From: Hymenobacter psychrophilus | GTDB taxonomy: Bacteria > Bacteroidota > Bacteroidia > Cytophagales > Hymenobacteraceae | Direction of reading: 5' to 3' | DNA: 64,000 bases | NCBI RefSeq assembly: GCF_900107135.1 | Contig: NZ_FNOV01000005.1 | Coordinates: forward strand, 78,856 to 142,855 | Shown: positions 51,219 to 60,295 of the stretch, piece after piece | How the letters are laid out: every line of letters starts with the position of its first letter | Numbering within the stretch: the first letter of the stretch is position 1 | Translations under genes and position numbers: made by a program | Notes under the pieces: model-generated | Seen by the model: the letters and a program-made list of their open reading frames with translations, nothing else | What the model was told of the DNA's origin: nothing | The model's database searches: none

Positions 51219-51527
51219 TTACCTGCGGCCCCGCCGGTTGCTGATGCGTTCAACCCGGCTGCGGCGAATCCAGTGCAGGTATTTCTGCAGCTCTTGGGCG
51301 GTGCGCAGCTGCTCAATACTGGCGTACCGACGGGCCAGGGCCTTGTTGTCGAGCAGCAGATGAATAGTGCTGTGGCAGGGCTGGCAAAGGTCGGCGGTGG
51401 GCCCGTGGCGGCCACCTTCCTCCCGGGGTACGAGGTGATGGCGGGAGGTCCGCTGCACTTCCCGCTCGCACAGCGCGCACTGGTTGCCAGCTGGTTCTGC
51501 GGCCGACGTGGGGAAAGCAGTGGGCAT
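51219..51527 (-). CDS. HNH endonuclease-type protein
   Basis: A 102-residue protein with an HNH-type zinc-bound nuclease core: CALCEREVQRTSRHHLVPREEGG, then DLCQPCHSTIHLLLDNKALARRY. Two CxxC pairs and the HH...H residues are kept. Such small stand-alone HNH proteins are common and not necessarily selfish. Start: ATG at 51527. Directly upstream of the DUF6687-like gene on the same strand. Confidence 0.85.
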   Translation of the reverse strand: MPTAFPTSAAEPAGNQCALCEREVQRTSRHHLVPREEGGRHGPTADLCQPCHSTIHLLLDNKALARRYASIEQLRTAQELQKYLHWIRRSRVERISNRRGRR

Positions 51528-51900
51528 GAAATGAGCGAAAAACTTGGTGGGACAGAAAAAAAATAACGCGCAGCCTGCCACTAAGTTTCAACGAATTTAC
51601 CGCCGGCATTTGCCGCCCAAAGAGAGCAGAGCCGCCGCGCCCGCCAACTTCCGGTTGCTGGAAATCACGCCCGCTTTCCAGAGGCCGGCTCCAGCCAACT
51701 TACTTTCACTATCGATTATTCCATTTATAATACTATTGCAATAAATTAAATGCCATAATCTTATAAAGATGTTCCGAATATGATTTATATTTGATTATGC
51801 CTTGCCTATATTCCTGACCAATAGCCAGTCGCTTCACTTCGGTTCATCGGCAAAGGCGGCCTTTTCTCTGATACTCATTTTCACTCTTTAACCGCTTTAT
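51528..51900. other. Intergenic stretch with AT-rich segment 51690-51890
   Basis: No credible gene. The first half is ordinary GC-rich sequence. From about 51690 the composition drops sharply to AT (TTATTCCATTTATAATACTA...TTATATTTGATTATG). TATATTTG at 51786-51793 could be a -7 box for the gene at 51901, though it would give a leader of about 100 bases. Confidence 0.45.
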
Positions 51901-52341
51901 ATGCGTCTTTCTACTGTTGATTTTGTTCTTGGTCGGCTGCTACCTGCTACTGCGCTGCTGTTGCTGCTCACCCTTTTTTCACCCTCGCAGGCCCGGGCCC
52001 AAACCTGGCTGGTATCTACCGAAAGCTTTGCCAAGCTGGGCGTGGTAGATAAGTTCGGGCAGTTGGGGGCTTACTCGGCTAAGTTTGTAGTAACCAGCCA
52101 GCGCACCGGCAAGTCGTACTCGCTGGTAAAGGAAATTGAGAAGGGCCAGAACGGCATCGACGTGGTGTACCCATCCCTGGCTACCGAGGCCGATTACTTC
52201 AAAGCTTCCTCCGGCGAGGCGGGTACGGCTGCGCCCGGTGCCTACACCTGGGAGTGCCTGGTAAATGGCAAAAAAGTGGTGGGCGGTAGCTTCAGTTTCT
52301 CCGAAGTGGCCAACGACGTAAACCTGATAAGCAAACAGTAA
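51901..52341 (+). CDS. Secreted hypothetical protein
   Basis: A 146-residue protein with a signal peptide (ATALLLLLTLFSPSQARAQ). The mature domain is beta-rich: TWLVSTESFAKLGVVDKFGQLGAYSAKFVVTSQ, then GKSYSLVKEIEKGQNGIDVVYPS and GAYTWECLVNGKKVVGGSFSF. No family recognised. Followed by a strong terminator. Confidence 0.7.
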   Translation: MRLSTVDFVLGRLLPATALLLLLTLFSPSQARAQTWLVSTESFAKLGVVDKFGQLGAYSAKFVVTSQRTGKSYSLVKEIEKGQNGIDVVYPSLATEADYFKASSGEAGTAAPGAYTWECLVNGKKVVGGSFSFSEVANDVNLISKQ

Positions 52342-52380
52342 CCAAGTAGCGGGCCCACCCGCTGGTTCCGTAAAGCAACT

Positions 52381-52411
52381 AAAGCCCGGTGTTACAACAC
52401 CGGGCTTTTTG
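52381..52411. terminator. Terminator hairpin
   Basis: AAAGCCCGGTGTTACAACACCGGGCTTTTT: 12-bp stem, short loop, T run. Confidence 0.85.
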
Positions 52412-52508
52412 CGGACCATAGCCCCCATGCCGCGACTTTTGCCGGGCAGCTTCGTACAGATAAGCGCCGCTCATTATTGAGCCGACTGAAACTTGTACTG
52501 CTCTTGCT

Positions 52509-52817
52509 ATGCCTAAAAAGTCGTTTTCCGAGCTCATCAACAGCCCCGGCATGCCGGTTCTGGTCGATTTTTATGCCGACTGGTGCGGCCCCTGTAAAAC
52601 CATGGCCCCTATTCTGGAGCAGGTAGCCAGCCAGTACCAGGGCAAGCTCAAGGTCATCAAAATTGATGTGGATAAAAACCAGGCAGTGGCCCAGCAGTTC
52701 CGGGTCCAGAGCATTCCTACGCTGATTCTGTTTCATAAGGGCCAGCCCGTATGGCGGCAGGCGGGCGTGGTGCCGGCCGGCCAAATCAGCCAGGCCGTGC
52801 AGGGGGCGCTGAAGTAG
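52509..52817 (+). CDS. trxA: Thioredoxin
   Basis: A 102-residue cytoplasmic thioredoxin. The active-site motif WCGPCK is intact within VLVDFYADWCGPCKTM, and the cis-proline loop SIPTLILF is present. No signal peptide, so cytosolic disulfide reduction is expected. Start: ATG at 52509. Single gene between two terminators or promoters. Confidence 0.96.
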   Translation: MPKKSFSELINSPGMPVLVDFYADWCGPCKTMAPILEQVASQYQGKLKVIKIDVDKNQAVAQQFRVQSIPTLILFHKGQPVWRQAGVVPAGQISQAVQGALK

Positions 52818-52936
52818 CAAGCAGGGGCTGGTTGCCGGATTGGCGCGTTGCGTAATAGGCTGTTTGCATGGCGCTTGGTACGGTTGAAAAGCACCGGCAA
52901 CATTCGGCTTACTGCCGGGTTTGCAGAACGCGGGCG

Positions 52937-52944
52937 TACCTTTG
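52937..52944 (+). promoter_or_regulatory. Promoter -7 box of the TonB-dependent receptor gene
   Basis: TACCTTTG, 24 bases before the ATG at 52969. Confidence 0.55.
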
Positions 52945-52968
52945 CGCGCTCCTGCACCGTTAGTTTTG

Positions 52969-55314
52969 ATGAATTTACGATTTGCCTTCGGGCTTTTTTT
53001 CCTGGCCTCTCTGCTACTGCCCGCTGTTGCCCTGGCCCAGGCCCGCTACACACTTAGCGGACTAGTGAAAGCGGCCGGCACCGGCGAAACGCTGCCCGGC
53101 GCCACGGTGGCCGTGCCCGCCTTGGGCCTGGGCGCCACCGCCGACGCAACGGGCGCCTACCGCCTGGAGCTGCCGGCCGGCCGCTACCAGCTGCTGGTAT
53201 CCTTCATCGGCTACCAAACGCTGACCCGCGACCTGAACCTGACCCGCGACCAGCGCCAGAGCTTTCAGCTAAGCGAAGCCGGCAACGAGCTGGGTGAGGT
53301 GGTAGTGCAGGGCAGCGGCACGCTCAAAGACAAGCTGCAAACCACCCAGATGAGCGTGGAGCGCCTCACGGCCAAGGAGGCCAAGCTGCTGCCCGCCCTG
53401 TTCGGCGAGGTCGATATTCTGAAAACCCTGCAGCTTAAACCCGGCGTGCAGAACGGCGGCGAAGGCACCAGCGGCCTGTTCGTGCGCGGCGGCTCGGCCG
53501 ACCAGAATCTGGTGCTGCTCGACGATGCGCTGGTATACAACCCCAGCCACTTGTTCGGGCTGTTTTCGGTGTTCAACCCCGACGCCGTGCAATCGGTAGA
53601 CCTATATAAGGGCGGCTTTCCGGCGCAGTACGGCGGCCGGCTTTCGTCGGTGGTCGATGTGAAGCTGCGGCCCGGCAACCCCGACAAAATTGGGGTGAGT
53701 GGTGGTATTGGGCTGATTTCGTCGCGCCTGACGCTGGAGGGACCCATTAAGAAAGGCAAGGGCGCGTTTCTGGTAGCCGGCCGCCGCACGTACTTCGACG
53801 TGTTCACGCGCCAGATCAACAAGCTCAACCAGGACGACCCCGACTTCAACCCGATTCCCGATTACTACTTTTACGATTTCAACGCCAAGGCCAACTACAA
53901 GCTGGGCGAGAAGGACGAGCTGTTTCTGAGCGGCTACCTGGGCAACGACGCGTTCAGCTTCGGCTCGGGTCAGGGCTTCAATTTCAACTTCAACTGGGGC
54001 AACCGGGTGGCGGCGCTGCGCTGGAGCCACGCGTTCAATTCGCGGCTGTTTCTGAACACGTCGGCCTCCTACACCGGCTACAAGTACGAAATCAGCAATA
54101 AGCTCGACCAGTTTTCCTTCAACCTGGCCTCCGATATCCAGGACGTAAACCTGCGCTCCGACCTGGACTACCGTCCTGGGAACGGGCAGCACGCGCTGAA
54201 GGTGGGCATCACGGCCACGGCCCACCGCTTTGGCACCGGCCGGCTACGGGCCGGCTCCGGCGACGGCCGCCTCAACCTGGGCTCCGACATCAGCTACCTG
54301 GGCCAGGAAGGGGCCGTGTACGTGTCGGACGTGTACAATCCGTCGGAGAAGTGGCAGTTTGAGGCCGGTTTGCGGGCCTCGGGGTTCCAGTCGGGCGGGC
54401 AGCAGTACGGGGGGCTGGAGCCGCGGGCGGCGGCCCGTTATGCGGTGTCGCCCACCGTGTCGGTGAAGGGCAGCTACGCGCTTATGTACCAGTACGTGCA
54501 CCTGGTGACCAACTCGGGCGCCTCGCTGCCCACCGATATCTGGTACCCCTCGCGCGGATCGGTGCAGCCCCAGCGCAGCCAGCAGGTGGCCGGCGGTGTC
54601 AGCTGGCTGCTCGGCGACGGGCGCTACCTCATCACCAACGAAGTGTACTATAAGTGGGCCCAGCGCCAGATCGATTTCAAGGACGGCGCCCAGCTGTTCG
54701 TGAACCCCGACCTCGACTCGGAGTTCCTGTTTGGCAAGGGCTGGGCGTATGGCAACGAAATCTACCTGGAGAAAAAGCAGGGCCGCACCACCGGCTGGCT
54801 GGGCTACACGCTGGCCTGGACCAAGCGCCGCTTCCCGCCCCAGCGCGGCACCTCAGGCATCAACAACGGCGACACCTTCTACCCCAACTACGACCGGCGC
54901 CACAACCTGACGGCCGTGGTTATCCATAACCTTTCGGAGCGAGTGAAGCTGTCGGGCTCGTTTGTGTTCAGTTCGGGCCAAGCCACTACCCTGCCGCTGG
55001 GCCGCTTTGCGTTCCAGGACATCTACGGTTCCGACGCCTCGGCCGTGCCCATTTACCCCCAGCGCAACACCTACCGGCTGGCCCCCTACAACCGCCTCGA
55101 TTTGGGCGTAGTGTGGCAGATGAAGCCCACACGCTGGTTTCCGGAGTCGGATCTGACCTTCAGTATGTACAACGCCTACAACCGCCGCAACCCCTACTTC
55201 GTGTATTTCGACCAAGTGAAGGACGAGCAAACCGAGCAGGTGACCAGCTACCGGGCCCGGCAGGTGTCGCTGTTCCCGGTGATTCCGTCGGTGACCTACA
55301 ACTTTAAATTCTAA
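52969..55314 (+). CDS. TonB-dependent outer-membrane receptor
   Basis: A 781-residue receptor. Signal peptide (GLFFLASLLLPAVALAQ), then a carboxypeptidase-regulatory-like domain (about 24-110: YTLSGLVKAAGTGETLPGA, FIGYQTLTRDL), the plug (about 115-240: SGLFVRGGSADQNLVLLDDA, FPAQYGGRLSSVVDV) and a beta-barrel to the C-terminal VTYNFKF. The ligand is unknown; there is no SusD gene. The neighbouring DUF4249 lipoprotein is a frequent partner. Start: ATG at 52969. Confidence 0.95.
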   Translation: MNLRFAFGLFFLASLLLPAVALAQARYTLSGLVKAAGTGETLPGATVAVPALGLGATADATGAYRLELPAGRYQLLVSFIGYQTLTRDLNLTRDQRQSFQLSEAGNELGEVVVQGSGTLKDKLQTTQMSVERLTAKEAKLLPALFGEVDILKTLQLKPGVQNGGEGTSGLFVRGGSADQNLVLLDDALVYNPSHLFGLFSVFNPDAVQSVDLYKGGFPAQYGGRLSSVVDVKLRPGNPDKIGVSGGIGLISSRLTLEGPIKKGKGAFLVAGRRTYFDVFTRQINKLNQDDPDFNPIPDYYFYDFNAKANYKLGEKDELFLSGYLGNDAFSFGSGQGFNFNFNWGNRVAALRWSHAFNSRLFLNTSASYTGYKYEISNKLDQFSFNLASDIQDVNLRSDLDYRPGNGQHALKVGITATAHRFGTGRLRAGSGDGRLNLGSDISYLGQEGAVYVSDVYNPSEKWQFEAGLRASGFQSGGQQYGGLEPRAAARYAVSPTVSVKGSYALMYQYVHLVTNSGASLPTDIWYPSRGSVQPQRSQQVAGGVSWLLGDGRYLITNEVYYKWAQRQIDFKDGAQLFVNPDLDSEFLFGKGWAYGNEIYLEKKQGRTTGWLGYTLAWTKRRFPPQRGTSGINNGDTFYPNYDRRHNLTAVVIHNLSERVKLSGSFVFSSGQATTLPLGRFAFQDIYGSDASAVPIYPQRNTYRLAPYNRLDLGVVWQMKPTRWFPESDLTFSMYNAYNRRNPYFVYFDQVKDEQTEQVTSYRARQVSLFPVIPSVTYNFKF

Positions 55315-55320
55315 GCGCGG

Positions 55321-56193
55321 ATGACACGCAGTACCCTGATTTCGCGGATATTCGATACGAGCCGCCGAAGCTTCCGGGCCGCGGGCCTGGCAGGCCTGCT
55401 GCTGGGTGGCGCCGGGCTGGCGGGCTGCGGCTTGCAGAAAGACATCGACGTGGAGCTGCCCGCTTATCCGGCGCAGCTGGTGGTGGAGGCCTACCTCGAA
55501 AACGGCCAGCTGCCGCGCATCAGCGTCACCGAGTCGGTGGAATACCTGGCCGCGCCCACGCCCTCGGTACCCACCGATGTAACGGCTACGCTCACGCTGC
55601 CCGATGGCCGGCGCGAAGTGCTTAGGTTTGCGCCCGGCCAGGACAGGCGCACGGGCAAGCTCTACACGCACTTAGGCCCCCGAACGCTGGCAGCGCAGCC
55701 CGGCCAGACGTTCGGCCTGGAGCTCACCGACACCAAGGGCCGCCGCGTAACCGGCTCGGCCGTGGTGCCCGTGCTGGTACCGATTGATACCGTGGAATGG
55801 GTGTTCAACGACAAGCCCGAAGCCGAGCGGCGCGCTTACGTGCTTATGCGCTTTCAAGACCCCGAAACGCCGCTCGACTATTACCGCTTCCAGATTCATC
55901 GGCGCCGCGTGAACAGCAACCCCGAGGTGGAATACACCGTCGAAGACCGCCTCAGCAACGGCACCGAGTACACGCTGGGCACGGGCTACGACTTCAAGCG
56001 CGACGACACGCTGGTTGTCAGCCTCTACCACCTCGACCGGCCCTACTTCCAGTTTCTGCAGTCAGTGCAGGACGCGCGCAACGCCAACGGCAACCCCTTT
56101 GGCCAGCCCTCAGCCATCAAAAACACCGTGGAGGGCGGCCTGGGCGTATTCACGGTACTCAGCTATCAGCGCCGCCAGGTGATTGTGAAATAG
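55321..56193 (+). CDS. DUF4249 lipoprotein
   Basis: A 290-residue protein. The signal region has the lipobox LAGC in LLLGGAGLAGCGLQKDIDVELP. The rest follows DUF4249: LVVEAYLENGQLPRISVTESVEYLA, then AQPGQTFGLELTDTKGRRVTG and the C-terminal GGLGVFTVLSYQRR. DUF4249 genes commonly sit directly after a TonB-dependent receptor; here the gap is 6 bases, so they form one operon and may work together at the outer membrane. Confidence 0.9.
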   Translation: MTRSTLISRIFDTSRRSFRAAGLAGLLLGGAGLAGCGLQKDIDVELPAYPAQLVVEAYLENGQLPRISVTESVEYLAAPTPSVPTDVTATLTLPDGRREVLRFAPGQDRRTGKLYTHLGPRTLAAQPGQTFGLELTDTKGRRVTGSAVVPVLVPIDTVEWVFNDKPEAERRAYVLMRFQDPETPLDYYRFQIHRRRVNSNPEVEYTVEDRLSNGTEYTLGTGYDFKRDDTLVVSLYHLDRPYFQFLQSVQDARNANGNPFGQPSAIKNTVEGGLGVFTVLSYQRRQVIVK

Positions 56194-56260
56194 GCTAGCG
56201 TAGGGTTGCAACCTTTGGGCAACCGGGCTGATCTTTAAGCCAAACTGCCACTGCTTAGCC

Positions 56261-56680
56261 ATGCGCAACCCTACCGGAGCCGCCGTACTTGGCCTGCTGA
56301 CCCTGCCCCTGGTGGCGTCGCAGTGCGACGAAGAGTTACCGCAGCCAGCCATAACGATGGCCGCCTTCACCCAACGCACCTGGTATCTAAGCGAGCACCA
56401 AACCGCCGGCCAGACAACCAAGGCCGACGCTATAAAGGACCGGTTTGCGTTGATCTTCGCCCCCGACAGCAGCTACCGCCGCATTCTTCTCAACACCAGC
56501 TCCGAAACAGTCGGCACCTGGCAACTCACCGGCTCCGATAACCGCCGGCTCCACCTTATCGACCCCACAGGCGACCAGCAGGATTTCTACGTGGAAGGGG
56601 TCAATTCGGAATCCCTGTATCTCTATTATTCCAACAATACAGGTCAGGCGGGGTCGTTTGTATTTAGAATCGTGCGGTAA
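56261..56680 (+). CDS. Small exported protein, paralogue A
   Basis: A 139-residue protein: signal-like start (AAVLGLLTLPLVASQC), then a lipocalin-like beta domain with FTQRTWYLSEHQTAG, DAIKDRFALIFAPDSSYRRILLN and ETVGTWQLTG. It is a paralogue of the next gene (AIKDRFALxFxxDxSYRRILL and SETxGTW are shared). No function known. Confidence 0.75.
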   Translation: MRNPTGAAVLGLLTLPLVASQCDEELPQPAITMAAFTQRTWYLSEHQTAGQTTKADAIKDRFALIFAPDSSYRRILLNTSSETVGTWQLTGSDNRRLHLIDPTGDQQDFYVEGVNSESLYLYYSNNTGQAGSFVFRIVR

Positions 56681-56836
56681 AGTTGCTAAAAGGCGGTCCT
56701 TTATACTAAACTCTATACTACACTCTCCGGTGAGAGTGCTGCTCATCAAACGGTCCGTTTGGCACCTCGCTCCGTCTTGCAATCTTCGGCCGGCCAACTC
56801 CACTCCTACTGGTATCCTCACCTCTTTATTTAATCT

Positions 56837-57259
56837 ATGAAACGCTTTTTATTTCCGGTTCTGGCGGCCCTGGCCCTCACGTTGGGCAGCTGCGAAAAAA
56901 ACGAATGTGACTGTAAGCAGCCCCTCACGGCCGAGGTGCTCACCCAGGCTGCTACCTGGTACCTGAGCGAGTACAGCGTCGGCGACCAGACCGAGCGGGG
57001 CAGCGCCATCAAGGACCGTTTTGCCCTGCGCTTTGGCTCCGACGGCAGCTACCGCCGCATCCTGCTCAGTGACAACTCGGAAACGGCCGGCACCTGGAGC
57101 ATCAATTCCGCAACCCGCCAGCTCTTCTTCATCGACCACAGAGGCGACCCGCAGGAATACAGCGTGGCAGAGCGAAATACCAGTCCCGAATCGTTGTGGC
57201 TTTCCCGAGCCGCTAAAACCGGCCCGCAGGAGTATTTTCTGTTTAAACAGGTGCCGTGA
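56837..57259 (+). CDS. Small lipoprotein, paralogue B
   Basis: A 140-residue lipoprotein (signal VLAALALTLGSC). The mature part shares the pattern of the gene before it: AATWYLSEYSVGDQ, SAIKDRFALRFGSDGSYRRILLSD and ETAGTWSIN. Tandem duplication is likely. Between the pair is a small hairpin (ACTCTCCGGTGAGAGT, near 56721). Followed by a perfect terminator hairpin. Confidence 0.75.
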   Translation: MKRFLFPVLAALALTLGSCEKNECDCKQPLTAEVLTQAATWYLSEYSVGDQTERGSAIKDRFALRFGSDGSYRRILLSDNSETAGTWSINSATRQLFFIDHRGDPQEYSVAERNTSPESLWLSRAAKTGPQEYFLFKQVP

Positions 57260-57385
57260 GTCTGAACAGAAAACTGAACAAACATAAGACTCGTGCACCT
57301 GAACTTCCGCGGGGCGGTATCAACCACTGAATAACTCATGCCGCCCCTGCTGAGGCTGAAACAGCAGCCGCTGCGTAAGCCCTGA

Positions 57386-57430
57386 AAACAGCCCGTCATC
57401 CGGAGCAGGGCTCCGGATGACGGGCTGTTT
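57386..57430. terminator. Perfect 21-bp hairpin between convergent genes
   Basis: Arms 57386-57406 and 57410-57430 (AAACAGCCCGTCATCCGGAGC) with loop AGG. It has the same design as the hairpin at 17048, including GTCATCCxGAGC, and ends in T on both strands. Confidence 0.85.
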
Positions 57431-57446
57431 CTAACACCTCAGTTTC

Positions 57447-58265
57447 TTACAGCTTGGCCAGTACAGCCTTAATAAGGGCCGTGAGGCGGGGTTCGGCCAT
57501 GGCGGCGGTGCGCAGGATGTCGGCGATGTTTACCTTTTTGAGCTTGCCGGGGGCGCACAGGTCAGTTATCACCGATACGGCCAGAACGGGCAGGCCCATA
57601 TGCACGGCGGCAATCACCTCGGGCACCGTACTCATGCCCACGGCATCGGCCCCGATGGTGCGCAGGTAGCGGTACTCGGCGGGCGTTTCGAGCATGGGGC
57701 CGGGCAGGCTGGCGTACACGCCGCGGCGCAGGTAGGGAGTTAGGTCGAGGTCGCGGGCTGCTTCCTGGGCCAGGGCCAGCAGGCGCAGGTCGTAGGGCTC
57801 GAGCATGTCGGGGAAGCGGGGGCCCAGCTCGTCGAGGTTTTTGCCCACGAGCGGGTTGGTAGGCTGCAGGTTGATGTGGTCTTCGAGCAGCATCAGGTCG
57901 GCGTAGTCGTAATCGGGGTTGAGGCCGCCGCTGGCGTTGCTCACAAACAGGTTGCGGATGCCCAGCAGCTTCATCACGCGCACCGGAAACACCACCTGCT
58001 GCATGCTGTAGCCCTCATAAAAGTGGAAGCGCCCGTGCATTACCAGTACGCGCTTGCCGGCCAGCGTGCCGGCCAGCAGCTCGCCGGCGTGGCTTTCCAC
58101 CGTCGAAACCGGGAAGTGCGGAATATCGGCGTAGCTGAAGCGGTGCTGCACCTCGATTTCATTGGCCAGCGCACCCAGGCCGGTGCCCAAGATGATGCCC
58201 GCCTCGGGGCGGAAGTCCTGTAAGGTATTCTGAAGGTAGGCGGTGGCTTCGCGAAGGTCTTGCAT
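57447..58265 (-). CDS. Purine nucleoside phosphorylase (trimeric class)
   Basis: Phosphorolyses inosine and guanosine to base plus ribose-1-phosphate. The 272 residues have GIILGTGLGALA, TVESHAGELLAG, MHGRFHFYEGYSMQQVVFP, VSNASGGLNPDY, the LPGPMLETPAEYRYLRTIGADAVGMSTVPE block and the base-binding region after it. These are the marks of class-I trimeric PNP. sppA lies upstream on the same strand with a 45-bp palindrome between them. Confidence 0.94.
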   Translation of the reverse strand: MQDLREATAYLQNTLQDFRPEAGIILGTGLGALANEIEVQHRFSYADIPHFPVSTVESHAGELLAGTLAGKRVLVMHGRFHFYEGYSMQQVVFPVRVMKLLGIRNLFVSNASGGLNPDYDYADLMLLEDHINLQPTNPLVGKNLDELGPRFPDMLEPYDLRLLALAQEAARDLDLTPYLRRGVYASLPGPMLETPAEYRYLRTIGADAVGMSTVPEVIAAVHMGLPVLAVSVITDLCAPGKLKKVNIADILRTAAMAEPRLTALIKAVLAKL

Positions 58266-58267
58266 GC

Positions 58268-58434
58268 TGGTGGTTGGTGGTTAGTTTTTTGTTACAGGAT
58301 GCAAGTTCCGGAAAAAAAACTGTCATCCTGAGCTTGCGAAGGACCTTTCACGTTGGAACAACGGGTTGTTCCAACGTGAAAGGTCCTTCGCAAGCTCAGG
58401 ATGACAGTTGGGCCAAAAACCAACCACCACCCAC
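58268..58434. repeat. Perfect 45-bp inverted repeat between sppA and PNP genes
   Basis: Arms 58318-58362 and 58365-58409 are perfectly complementary with a two-base loop. They contain TGTCATCCTGAGC, GCGAAGGACCTTTC and GTTGGAACAAC. Outer arms GGTTGGTGGTTAG...TTTTTT / AAAAACCAACCACCACCC extend the palindrome to about 58268-58434. Confidence 0.92.
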
Positions 58435-58445
58435 CAAAAACAACC

Positions 58446-60203
58446 CTACCGCACGTTCAGCTCGAAGGGCAAGCGGGCCTGGGCACCGCGCATTTCCGAA
58501 AGCTTCTTGTACTGCTCGTACATGGGGTAAAACGGGCCCATTTCTTCCTTCACGGCCCGCATCCGGGCTTCAGCGCCAAAAGAGCTGAAAATTTCCTCGG
58601 CGAAGGTTTTCTGGCGGGGCAGCTGCTGAATGCGGTAGTCACCTTCCTTGAGCTTGGCCCGGCGGGCGGCAATGCGCAGCGCGTCGTCCATCGAGCCCAT
58701 TACGTCTACGAGGCCGCGGGCCTGGGCATCGGTGCCCGACCAGACCCGGCCCGAGGCAAACCGGCGCAGACGCTCGACGGGCATGTTGCGGCCGGCGGCG
58801 GCTTTGGTGGTGAAGTCGGCGTAGATGCGGTTGATTTCCTGCTGAAACTGCTGGGTTTCATAGGGCGTGAGGGCGCGGGTAATGGTGGGGAAGTCGGAGA
58901 AACTGCCGGTAGTCACGCGGTCGGTGGTGATGCCGATTTTGTCGCTCAGGAACGGCCCGATGTTGGGCAGCACGCCGAACACACCAATCGAGCCCGTGAT
59001 GGTGGTTGGGTGGGCCACAATCGTGTCGCAGCCCATGGCAATGAAGTAGCCGCCCGAAGCCGCCACGTCCGACATGCTGGCAATGATGGGCTTCACTTTC
59101 TTGGTCAGCATCACCTCGCGGTAAATGATGTCGGAAGCCAGCGAGGAGCCGCCGGGCGAGTTGATGCGCAGCACCACGGCCTTCACCTTATCGTCGAGGC
59201 GGGCCTTGCGGATGGCCTCGGCGAAGCGGGTGCTGCCGATGCTGGAGTTGCCGCCCTTACCGGTTACGATGTCGCCCTCGGCGTACACCACGGCAATGCG
59301 GTTGCTGCTGCTGTTGGTGTCTTCCTCGTTGTTTTTGGCGTAGTCGCTTAGGTCGAGCAGGCTCAGCTTGGCGTCTTTCTTGAGGCCCAGCTTGCCCTTC
59401 ATGTAGTCGGTGGCCTGGTCGTAGTAGCCCAGGTCGGTTACCAGTTTCAGGCGCTTGGCGTCGTCGGCATTGTGCACCAGCATCGAGTCCGAAATCACCT
59501 TCAGGCGGGCCGGGGCGATGTTGCGCGAGGCGGCCACATCGGCCAGCATGGCGTTGTTGAGCGAGTTGAGGAAAGTCGAAGTCTGCAGCCGCGCCGAGTC
59601 GGACATGTTGGTGCGGAAGTAGGGCTCGACGGCGCTCTTGTAGGTGCCCACCCGGAAAATCTGCACGTCCACGCCCAGCTTATCGAACAAGCCTTTGAAG
59701 TAGGTTGGCTCCGAGCTCAGGCCGTTGAATTCGAGCGTGCCCTGGGGGTTGAGGTAGAGCTTGTCGGCCACCGAAGCCAGGTAATAGCTTTTCTCCGACT
59801 GCGCATCGGCGTAGCTCACAATGAACTTGCCGCTTTTCTTGAACTCCAGCAACTCGTGGCGGATTTCCTCCAGTGAGGCCATGCCGCCCTGCACCAGCTC
59901 CATATTCAGAAAGATACCCTTGATATCATCGTCTTTGGTGGCGCGGCGGATGGCGGTTTTCAGCTCGTGCAGGCCCAGCGTGCTGGCCTGCCCGCCCGTG
60001 AAGCTAGCCAAGGGGTTCTCGAAGCCCCGCTCACCAATCGGCTTGTCGAGCTTGAGCTCCAGCACCGAGTTTTTGGCCACGGTAATGGTTCTGTCGGACG
60101 AGGCCAGCCCGGCAACAAGCGCCAGCAGCAGCAAGGTGCTGACGATGCTGAGGACGACGACGCCGACTATAGTGGCCAGCACGTATTTAAAGAACTGTCG
60201 CAT
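58446..60203 (-). CDS. sppA: Signal peptide peptidase SppA, 67-kDa type
   Basis: A 585-residue membrane-anchored serine protease that degrades cleaved signal peptides. It has an N-terminal membrane helix (VLATIVGVVVLSIVSTLLLLALV), then two ClpP-like domains. The catalytic Lys is in VGTYKSAVEPYFR and the nucleophile Ser in MSDVAASGGYFIA, as in E. coli SppA. Full length. Start: ATG at 60203. Confidence 0.95.
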   Translation of the reverse strand: MRQFFKYVLATIVGVVVLSIVSTLLLLALVAGLASSDRTITVAKNSVLELKLDKPIGERGFENPLASFTGGQASTLGLHELKTAIRRATKDDDIKGIFLNMELVQGGMASLEEIRHELLEFKKSGKFIVSYADAQSEKSYYLASVADKLYLNPQGTLEFNGLSSEPTYFKGLFDKLGVDVQIFRVGTYKSAVEPYFRTNMSDSARLQTSTFLNSLNNAMLADVAASRNIAPARLKVISDSMLVHNADDAKRLKLVTDLGYYDQATDYMKGKLGLKKDAKLSLLDLSDYAKNNEEDTNSSSNRIAVVYAEGDIVTGKGGNSSIGSTRFAEAIRKARLDDKVKAVVLRINSPGGSSLASDIIYREVMLTKKVKPIIASMSDVAASGGYFIAMGCDTIVAHPTTITGSIGVFGVLPNIGPFLSDKIGITTDRVTTGSFSDFPTITRALTPYETQQFQQEINRIYADFTTKAAAGRNMPVERLRRFASGRVWSGTDAQARGLVDVMGSMDDALRIAARRAKLKEGDYRIQQLPRQKTFAEEIFSSFGAEARMRAVKEEMGPFYPMYEQYKKLSEMRGAQARLPFELNVR

Positions 60204-60295
60204 GGAAATAAGCTAGGCAGGTGAGGTATGATAACAAATGTAAGCGCTTTGCTGCCCCGCCGCCGGCTATTCAACCAACGGCCCGTTTTGGGGGT

